Source: Bacteroidales bacterium
Lineage (GTDB): Bacteria > Bacteroidota > Bacteroidia > Bacteroidales > UBA932
Direction: 5' to 3'
Length of the DNA: 5,431 bases
Assembly: GCA_021443625.1 (NCBI GenBank)
Contig: JABUTP010000060.1
Location: forward strand, 1,070-6,500
Shown: one piece after another, positions 1-4,613 of the stretch
Numbering within the stretch: position 1 is the first letter of the stretch
Layout of the letters: every line of letters starts with the position of its first letter
Notes under the pieces: model-generated
Told to the model about the DNA's origin: nothing
Seen by the model: the letters and a program-made list of their open reading frames with translations, nothing else
The model's database searches: none
Translations under genes and position numbers: made by a program

Positions 1-665
1 AAATGGATGCCGTAGTCTTTCTGCGCCTTGATGTAGAAATCTTCGTACTTGCGTCCGAAGAGCCGCAGGTCCATATAGAAACAATATATTTCGGCTTCGG
101 GGAAGTGCCGTTTGAGTTCAATGGCCTGTTTGATGGCGGTGACGCAGCACACCTTGGAACATTGGGTGTTGCCCGCCTTCACGTCCCGGGAACCCACACA
201 GTGGACAAATCCCGCTTTCATTATGGGTTTATCAAGCCGTTCGTCCCCTCCTTCGCAGAACCAGCGCTCCAAATCGGCATTGGTCATGACCTGATTGTAG
301 ATGCCGTAGCCGTATTCCTCTTTCTTCTCGGCTTCGAAAAGGGAGAACCCGGTGCAGACTATCACATATTTGGTGCTGACCGACACGCCGTTGCTGAGCA
401 TTGCGAAATAGCCGTCCTTGAGGCGGCGGATGCTCACGATTTTGGTATTGAGAAAGATGCAGGCGTCGCGGGCACTCTCCTTGAGCCGTTCCAGCACTGC
501 GGAGGCGTCGGACATATCGGGGAACAGTTTGTGCCACGATGCCAGATGGCCTCCCAGATGCTCCGCGGATTCCACGATGATGGGATTGTACTCCTTGAAT
601 TTCAACAGGGTGGCCGCAGCTTCAAGCCCTGCGGGGCCACCGCCTATGATGAGAACGTTTTCCAT
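1..665 (-). CDS. hdrA: HdrA-like FAD/iron-sulfur subunit of heterodisulfide reductase-type complex (partial, 3' end missing)
   Basis: The visible 221 residues are the N-terminal part of a flavoprotein related to subunit A of CoB-CoM heterodisulfide reductase, the electron-distributing subunit that contacts HdrC. Seen in the sequence: an N-terminal Rossmann dinucleotide motif, IIGGGPAGLEAA (residues 6-17), with the ribose-binding acidic residue probably E32; a second nucleotide-domain strand, VIVCTG (101-106); and an HdrA-type cluster motif with C156 in HCVGSRD and C169, C173, C174 in CSKVCC. The last four fit the CxnCxxxCC pattern that ligates the HdrA [4Fe-4S] cluster in the methanogen enzyme. 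The start is the ATG at 665, four bases after the hdrB stop, with no clear ribosome binding site, so translation is probably coupled to hdrB. It starts directly at the FAD domain and has no cysteine cluster between the Rossmann motif and C156, unlike long methanogen HdrA. Whether a C-terminal ferredoxin domain exists lies beyond the edge. Family call is firm; substrate is unknown. Confidence 0.9.
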   Translation of the reverse strand, partial: MENVLIIGGGPAGLEAAATLLKFKEYNPIIVESAEHLGGHLASWHKLFPDMSDASAVLERLKESARDACIFLNTKIVSIRRLKDGYFAMLSNGVSVSTKYVIVCTGFSLFEAEKKEEYGYGIYNQVMTNADLERWFCEGGDERLDKPIMKAGFVHCVGSRDVKAGNTQCSKVCCVTAIKQAIELKRHFPEAEIYCFYMDLRLFGRKYEDFYIKAQKDYGIH

Positions 666-669
666 AATA

Positions 670-1758
670 TCAGCAGCATTTCATCCAATGTGGCAGTTCG
701 GGATATTTGAGGTCTTTGCCGTCCAGCCCCTTGTATTTGTCTTCAGCGGTCCAGGGAATTCCCATTTTGTCAAGCAGCGGCTCCACGGCAACCTGATGCA
801 GCTGCAACCCGAGGTCCCAGGGGTTGTAGCCCAGGATGAGCCCGGCAAGCTCTTCGTAGGTCAGCACGGGGATGCCGTAGCCCCCCTTGCCGTAGGTCTT
901 GCCCTCCATCTCCGAGATGGCATATTGCCAGCGGTCCAGGAAATAGGGACATCCGGGGCAGTTTGTCAGAATGAAATCGGGGGCAAAAGGTTCCATCGAC
1001 TCAAACTTCTTTCGAGTATTGGAGATGGAATAACCGCGGTTGGCCTTGATGTGGTACTGCCTGAAACCATAGCCGCAGCAGTGGCGCCTTTCGGGATAAT
1101 CCACCACTTCGCCTCCCCACGCTTCAATCATTCCGCAAAGCACATAGGGGTATTCGGCCCCGCCGACACTCTTGGAGGGGAACATCTTGCCGTAGTGGCA
1201 TCCGATATGTTCGACTCCCCGCAGGGGTTTGCCGGTGTGGACGTTTATCAGGTTGTATTTGGCCTTTGCGGCTATGTCAAAGCGGAATTTGAAGATGAGG
1301 TCCGAAGCGTGGGCAATGTATTTGGGTTTGTTGAACTCCCTGCCGGTGGCTTTGAACAGCAGCTCGCGGATTCGTGCCTCGAGTTCGGGGTGTTCATACC
1401 ATGACTCCAGAGTCTCGATGTAGTTGCCGAAAGAGGTGATGCAGCTGCACACGTAATTATCGTAGCCCGCTTCGGTCATCAGCGCGAACTGACGGGCCAC
1501 AATGGTCATTGCGGTCTCCTGCGGAATGGTGTCGCAGTGGTAGGCGATGCCGCCGCAGGTGGTGTGGTGCTCCGTCTCAAAGATATCCTTGCCCAAGTCG
1601 CCGCGGCAGATATCCAGAAATGCCTTTTCGGAGCCGGGAAAGAAGTTCTGCCGGATGCAGCTTCTCACATAAAACCAGTTGTCATCGGGAATCTCCTTCT
1701 GATAATCGGACCATATTTTCTGTTTTCCTTCGTATATCATATCTGACAGGTCTTGCAT
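670..1758 (-). CDS. hdrB: HdrB-like CCG-domain iron-sulfur subunit of heterodisulfide reductase-type complex
   Basis: This 362-residue protein is related to HdrB, the subunit that in methanogens reduces the CoM-S-S-CoB disulfide on two non-cubane [4Fe-4S] clusters, each held by a CCG domain (C, CCG, CxxC). The C-terminal CCG domain is complete: C187 in GCHYG, C227-C228 in HCCGYG, and C267/C270 in CPGCPYFLD. The N-terminal domain is eroded: C34 is present, the usual CCG reads TCGG (only C68), and the usual CxxC reads CSC (C104, C106) followed by I107. The protein also ends in two cysteines (C361, C362). Length is somewhat above the roughly 290-300 residues of methanogen HdrB, owing to an N-terminal extension and a C-terminal tail. 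It lies 48 bp downstream of hdrC and 4 bp upstream of hdrA, so the three genes almost certainly form one operon. A second ATG at codon 7 is a possible alternative start. Function as a disulfide or thiol redox subunit is inferred; coenzymes M and B are not expected in this organism. Confidence 0.9.
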   Translation of the reverse strand: MQDLSDMIYEGKQKIWSDYQKEIPDDNWFYVRSCIRQNFFPGSEKAFLDICRGDLGKDIFETEHHTTCGGIAYHCDTIPQETAMTIVARQFALMTEAGYDNYVCSCITSFGNYIETLESWYEHPELEARIRELLFKATGREFNKPKYIAHASDLIFKFRFDIAAKAKYNLINVHTGKPLRGVEHIGCHYGKMFPSKSVGGAEYPYVLCGMIEAWGGEVVDYPERRHCCGYGFRQYHIKANRGYSISNTRKKFESMEPFAPDFILTNCPGCPYFLDRWQYAISEMEGKTYGKGGYGIPVLTYEELAGLILGYNPWDLGLQLHQVAVEPLLDKMGIPWTAEDKYKGLDGKDLKYPELPHWMKCC

Positions 1759-1763
1759 GTGTC

Positions 1764-1797
1764 TTGAAACGTTTCCATCCGTTTATAAACGTTTCAA
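1764..1797. repeat. 11-bp inverted repeat in the hdrC-hdrB gap, ending 5 bp before the hdrB start
   Basis: On the plus strand TTGAAACGTTT (1764-1774) is matched by its exact reverse complement AAACGTTTCAA (1787-1797) across a 12-bp loop. Each arm contains the self-complementary core AAACGTTT, with centres at 1770/1771 and 1790/1791, 20 bp (about two helical turns) apart. The loop side adds a further palindrome, GTTTATAAAC (1781-1790). A competing 6-bp stem, CCGTTT (1779-1784) with AAACGG (1798-1803), cannot form together with the 11-bp stem. In the transcript the main stem would end five bases before the hdrB AUG. It could be a translational control hairpin, an mRNA processing site, or a DNA operator resembling LacI-family sites with a central CG. 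It lacks a U-run, so it is not a classical terminator. The repeat is certain; its role is not. Confidence 0.75.
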
Positions 1798-1806
1798 AAA
1801 CGGTTT

Positions 1807-2502
1807 TTAATTGTTAAAATGGCACTCGCTGCACTCTTCAAAAGTCTTGCGGAAATACTCCTCCATATCCAGGCCCATCTCGGCAGCCTTCTCGGCGGAA
1901 TACTTCTCCACGGCCTCGATGCGCTCGGTACCTCCCGTTATGTCGAATATGCTTTTGAGTTCGTCGAGCGACTCCTGCGGGATGGCTCTCAGAACGCCCG
2001 TACCTTTGCCGCGCCAGTTGGCTCCGAGTCGGGCAAGACTGTCGGAAAGGTGCTCGGTGTGCCACTTCCATACGGGTCCCGACTCCTGATGGTCTTCCCA
2101 GCTGAACGTGTCGGGATAGACGCAGTAGCCGTATTTGAGTATGTTTTCCTTGAATATTTCGGTAAGGGGAAAGAGCTGGCGTCCCTTCTCGCTGTGGACA
2201 AAATAGCCGAGGCGGGCGGAGAGGTTGCGCAGGGCCATAATCACCTTGCCGGGGGCATTGCTGCGGGGGCAGCGGGTCATACACGACATACACTCCCCGC
2301 AATACCAGATGGTGTCGCTTTTCAGAAGGGCCTCTATCTCGGCGTCATCCTTCCGCTGCACTGTGTCAACAATCTTTCGAGGGTCGTATTTGTAGAATTC
2401 GGCGGCGGGGCAGATGGCTGTGCAGGTGCCGCAGTTTATACAGGTCTGAAGTCCCTCCACAAACCGCCAGTCCTTACATAGTTCATCGTAAAGTTTGCTC
2501 AT
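1807..2502 (-). CDS. hdrC: HdrC-like dicluster ferredoxin subunit of heterodisulfide reductase-type complex
   Basis: This 231-residue protein carries two classical [4Fe-4S] ferredoxin motifs near the N-terminus: C21, C24, C27, C31-P (CINCGTCTAICP) and C68, C71, C74, C78-P (CGECMSCMTRCP). The 47-residue offset between the two motifs and the following helical region (NAPGKVIMALRNL) match HdrC, which passes electrons from HdrA to the catalytic HdrB. It is longer than methanogen HdrC because of a C-terminal extension (about residues 125-231) that is rich in charged and aromatic residues and ends with a CxxC-like pair, C224/C227. No signal peptide or membrane segment is visible, so a cytoplasmic location is expected. 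It is the first gene of the hdrCBA set and has its own good promoter (2522-2553). The ATG at 2502 fits the family N-terminus and lies behind an A-rich leader. GlpC-type and other dicluster ferredoxins share these motifs, but the adjacent hdrB and hdrA favour HdrC. Confidence 0.92.
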   Translation of the reverse strand: MSKLYDELCKDWRFVEGLQTCINCGTCTAICPAAEFYKYDPRKIVDTVQRKDDAEIEALLKSDTIWYCGECMSCMTRCPRSNAPGKVIMALRNLSARLGYFVHSEKGRQLFPLTEIFKENILKYGYCVYPDTFSWEDHQESGPVWKWHTEHLSDSLARLGANWRGKGTGVLRAIPQESLDELKSIFDITGGTERIEAVEKYSAEKAAEMGLDMEEYFRKTFEECSECHFNN

Positions 2503-2507
2503 TCTTT

Positions 2508-2523
2508 CGCAGTTTAATCTGCG
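2508..2523. repeat. Short inverted repeat at the hdrC promoter -7 box and start region
   Basis: CGCAG (2508-2512) and CTGCG (2519-2523) are exact inverted copies separated by TTTAAT. The element overlaps the last two bases of the -7 box and covers the expected transcription start, so it could be a repressor operator; transcription probably begins inside it, so an RNA hairpin is less likely. With only five base pairs per arm it may also be chance. Confidence 0.4.
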
Positions 2524-2553
2524 AATTTAAGAAGTTGTTTAAATTGAGTCAAA
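2522..2553 (-). promoter_or_regulatory. Bacteroidota-type promoter of hdrCBA
   Basis: Read on the minus strand, a -33 box TTTG (2553-2550) is followed by a 20-bp spacer (2549-2530) and a -7 box TAAATTCG (2529-2522). This fits the Bacteroidota primary sigma consensus TTTG-N19-21-TAnnTTTG with one mismatch. The predicted start near 2516-2518 would leave a leader of only about 15 bases before the hdrC ATG at 2502. The whole region, 2521-2563, is nearly the same as the promoter of the nicotinamidase gene. Confidence 0.8.
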
Positions 2554-2596
2554 TTTTTATTTAGAATGAGTCGTGACGGCGTTTCGGATTTCCGTC

Positions 2597-3700
2597 CTAA
2601 AGGGCGAGGTCTCCGGGCTTGATCCACCCTGTTTTCCTGAAAATCATCCCCAGAAGAGGGCATATCACGGCGGGGAGGACAAAGCATACGAGCAGCAGCC
2701 CCAACCAGTCTGAAACGCCGGGGACAATGGCGGTTGCACCCGCCTTGAGGGCGGCTTCCTGAGGGGCAATCCAGCCGGTCCAGACCCCAATAGGGCCGCA
2801 CAGACCGCAGGTTCCCATCCCCGAATTGACGGGGGCTCCGTTCATCTGCAGACGGAATATGCAGGTGGCCACGGGGCCGGTGATGCACGAAGTTATGATG
2901 GGGGCAATCCAGATGCGGGGATTCTTGAGAATGTTGCCCATCTGCAGCATACTGGTGCCGATACCCTGACTCACCATTCCGCCCCACCTGTTTTCGCGGA
3001 AACTCATGAATGCGAACCCCACCATCTGGGCGCAGCACCCTGCCACGGCAGCCCCTCCGGCAAGTCCGGTGAGTCCCAATCCGGCACATATCGCCGCGGA
3101 GGAGATGGGGAGGGTGAGGGCCATCCCCACCAGCGCCGCCACCGCCATACCCATAAGGAACGGATGGAGTTCGGTGGCCCACATTATGAGGTTGCCCGTC
3201 CAGGCGGCTGCCTGTCCCACCGGCTTGGCCACGATGCAGGCGGCGCCTATGCCCACCAGAAGGGTGACAATGGGGGTGACGAGGATGTCAATCTTCGTCT
3301 CCTTGCTTACGATTTTTCCGGCTTCCGCCGCAATGATGGCTATGAGATAGACGGCAAACGGACCACCGGCCCCGCCCATTGCGTTGGTGGCGTAACCTAC
3401 CGGAACCAGAGTGAACAGCACCAGAGCGGGGGCATTCAAGGCACTGCCGATGGCCACTGCCATTGCCGGACCCACCATTGCGCAGGCCACGCTTCCTATG
3501 GAATAGCCGACGCCCCCTATGGTAACGACGTGGGCTGTGAGGAATCCGATGTGGAACTGGGCTCCGATGGTATTGAGGATTGTCCCGACCAGCAGGGTGC
3601 AGAAGAGACCCTGCGCCATGGCCGACATTGCATCGACACCATAGGTCTTGAACGACGGTTTGACCTCTTTGCGGCTCAGAAAAGAACTTATGCCTGACAT
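2597..3700 (-). CDS. PfoR/EIIC_2-like polytopic inner-membrane protein
   Basis: This 367-residue hydrophobic protein resembles the PfoR-like family, annotated as putative toxin regulator or PTS sugar transporter subunit IIC (EIIC_2). It shows about eight to ten membrane segments, roughly residues 23-46, 53-84, 90-125, 138-158, 180-195, 197-231, 262-282 and 328-353, and family-like stretches such as KTYGVDAMSAMAQGLF (18-33), GGAGGPFAVYLIAIIAAEAG (109-128), LPISSAAI (197-204) and NPRIWIAPIITSCITGP (260-276). Cysteines cluster at C222-C223 and C298/C301. The start is taken at the ATG at 3700, because this matches the family N-terminus (MSGISSFLSRKEVK) and lies 19 bp after the nicotinamidase stop; an upstream in-frame ATG would overlap that gene by over 50 bp. 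No EIIA, EIIB or HPr gene is nearby and Bacteroidota generally lack sugar PTS, so a sugar-phosphorylating role is unlikely. Co-transcription with a nicotinamidase suggests transport of a pyridine or other small molecule, which is inference. Confidence 0.8.
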   Translation of the reverse strand: MSGISSFLSRKEVKPSFKTYGVDAMSAMAQGLFCTLLVGTILNTIGAQFHIGFLTAHVVTIGGVGYSIGSVACAMVGPAMAVAIGSALNAPALVLFTLVPVGYATNAMGGAGGPFAVYLIAIIAAEAGKIVSKETKIDILVTPIVTLLVGIGAACIVAKPVGQAAAWTGNLIMWATELHPFLMGMAVAALVGMALTLPISSAAICAGLGLTGLAGGAAVAGCCAQMVGFAFMSFRENRWGGMVSQGIGTSMLQMGNILKNPRIWIAPIITSCITGPVATCIFRLQMNGAPVNSGMGTCGLCGPIGVWTGWIAPQEAALKAGATAIVPGVSDWLGLLLVCFVLPAVICPLLGMIFRKTGWIKPGDLAL

Positions 3701-3719
3701 TGCCGTACGACGGTTAGAC

Positions 3720-4376
3720 TTATTTCCTGCCGAGATTATTGGCCTTGATGAATTCTTCCAGAGCGGTTCCGTCATCGATGCTGCGGATGCACTCCATAAG
3801 CATCGTCACTTTCTCTGAGGGTACGATTTTGAGGATATTTGCGGTGGTTTCCTTCACGCAGTAGTCACCGGCGATGCCGCAAACGTCAATCCTTTCACAA
3901 TTCTGCAGCCAGTTCAAGGCAACGCCCTCTTCCAGATTTTCAAACGCGCCGTACTGCTCCTTGTCCGTTTCGGTTCCTTTGAGGAAGAACTGCACGCGGT
4001 CGGGATTCTGGGCCAGAATGGGTTTGAAAGCGTCCGGCAGTCCGGCTCCCTGGGTGAAAGCCACGCAGTGAGGGGGCCACATACCACCTTCGGGCGCGAA
4101 GGAGCAGTGGTTGCCGGGATGCCAGTCGAGGGTGAAGATGATGGCATCGTAGGCGGGGGCGATGGCGGCTATCTTCTCGGGAAGAACCTCGCTTCCACCG
4201 ACATACAGAGCCCCTGAAGGGTCAAAGAAATCGCGCTGCACATCGACCACCACCAGCAGCGACTTGATGTTGAGGGAATCTTCCGCAACTGCGGCGGCGT
4301 TTTGGGCGGACTGCCCCGAAGTGCAGGATGCAAACAAAACAGAGCACAATGCACACATAAAAATAAAATGCTTCAT
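3720..4376 (-). CDS. pncA: Exported lipoprotein nicotinamidase (isochorismatase-fold amidohydrolase)
   Basis: This 218-residue protein should hydrolyse nicotinamide to nicotinate and ammonia. Residues known to matter in PncA are all recognisable: catalytic D45 (VVVDVQRDF), metal ligands D84 and H86 (LDWHPGNH) and H103 (WPPHCV), catalytic lysine K133 (FLKGTE), and the nucleophile C173 in GIAGDYCV. The N-terminus adds about 36 residues to the usual enzyme: MKHFIFMCALCSVLFASC is a signal peptide with a plausible lipobox ending at C18, followed by a low-complexity linker (residues 19-36). The protein is therefore probably a lipoprotein facing the periplasm, unlike the usual cytoplasmic nicotinamidase. 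The lipobox has F rather than L at -3, so lipidation is less certain than export. The ATG at 4376 is required for the signal peptide. It is the first gene of a two-gene unit with the downstream membrane protein and has a perfect consensus promoter. Another small amide as substrate is possible. Confidence 0.9.
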   Translation of the reverse strand: MKHFIFMCALCSVLFASCTSGQSAQNAAAVAEDSLNIKSLLVVVDVQRDFFDPSGALYVGGSEVLPEKIAAIAPAYDAIIFTLDWHPGNHCSFAPEGGMWPPHCVAFTQGAGLPDAFKPILAQNPDRVQFFLKGTETDKEQYGAFENLEEGVALNWLQNCERIDVCGIAGDYCVKETTANILKIVPSEKVTMLMECIRSIDDGTALEEFIKANNLGRK

Positions 4377-4387
4377 ACGGAAATCAT

Positions 4388-4399
4388 TTTGCGCGCAAA
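4388..4399. repeat. 12-bp perfect palindrome at the pncA transcription start region
   Basis: TTTGCGCGCAAA is fully self-complementary and overlaps the last four bases of the pncA -7 box. Its place at the expected transcription start mirrors the short inverted repeat at the hdrC promoter, so it could be an operator. It is short and may be a by-product of the TTTG box itself. Confidence 0.4.
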
Positions 4400-4427
4400 T
4401 TTAGAAGTTGTTTGAATTTGATTCAAA
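4396..4427 (-). promoter_or_regulatory. Consensus Bacteroidota promoter of the pncA-membrane protein unit
   Basis: On the minus strand, TTTG (4427-4424), a 20-bp spacer (4423-4404) and TAAATTTG (4403-4396) form an exact match to TTTG-N19-21-TAnnTTTG. The predicted start near 4390 leaves a leader of about 15 bases before the ATG at 4376. The -33 box lies inside a near-perfect palindrome, AATTTGA-T-TCAAATT (4415-4429), that could bind a dimeric regulator. Confidence 0.88.
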
Positions 4428-4456
4428 TTTTTATTTATGGAATGTTTTTAAGCAGG

Positions 4457-4515
4457 TTTGCATTGTTTGCGAGGGCGCATAGTTGATCACTATGTAACAA
4501 AGCAAACAATGCAAA
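4457..4515. repeat. Nested inverted repeat between the divergent pncA and aspC promoters
   Basis: TTTGCATTGTTTGC (4457-4470) has an exact 14-bp inverted copy, GCAAACAATGCAAA (4502-4515). Within the 31-bp loop sits a second perfect inverted repeat, CATAGT (4478-4483) and ACTATG (4489-4494), around TGATC. The element is centred near 4486, 59 bp from the pncA -33 box and 67 bp from the aspC -33 region, so it sits almost midway between the two divergent promoters. Each outer arm itself holds two TTTGC copies 9 bp apart. No flanking target duplication was seen. A shared operator, a cruciform or a small miniature element are possible. The repeat is certain, the role unknown. Confidence 0.8.
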
Positions 4516-4552
4516 GATGCCAAAAACAAACATAAAGAAATTTTGCAATTAA

Positions 4553-4583
4553 TTTTAAACAACTTCAGAAATAACTACATTTG
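4553..4583 (+). promoter_or_regulatory. Probable promoter of the aminotransferase gene
   Basis: TACATTTG (4576-4583) is an exact -7 box. The matching -33 position, 19 bp upstream, reads TTTT (4553-4556) instead of TTTG. The spacer begins with AAACAACTTC (4557-4566), which also occurs in the hdrC and pncA promoters. The predicted start near 4588 would give a leader of about 25 bases, ending in an A-rich stretch without Shine-Dalgarno sequence. Confidence 0.65.
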
Positions 4584-4613
4584 CATTCCAACAGTCTGCA
4601 CTAAAAATCAAAG

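Noticed and set aside
418..1404. Long plus-strand open frame (328 codons) opposite hdrA and hdrB
   Set aside because: It is antisense to two genes with clear conserved motifs and has no recognisable domain; such mirror frames arise from the codon usage of GC-rich genes. The plus-strand frames at 3-710 and 1819-2481 are rejected for the same reason.
2575..2596. Inverted repeat GACGG/CCGTC just after the membrane protein stop, considered as a terminator
   Set aside because: The stem has only five pairs around a 12-base loop and no U-run follows on the minus strand, so termination between this gene and hdrC is not supported by sequence.
3704..3714. Small hairpin CCGT-ACG-ACGG in the gap between the nicotinamidase and the membrane protein gene
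   Set aside because: Four base pairs around a three-base loop are too weak to support a function.
3698..3775. Upstream start for the PfoR-like membrane protein at 3775
   Set aside because: It would add 25 polar residues not resembling the family and overlap the nicotinamidase by more than 50 bp; the ATG at 3700 gives the expected N-terminus.
4457..4515. Nested inverted repeat read as an insertion sequence or transposon end pair
   Set aside because: There is no transposase, the element is only 59 bp, and the flanks (CAGG and GATG) do not form a target duplication; kept only as a repeat of unknown role.
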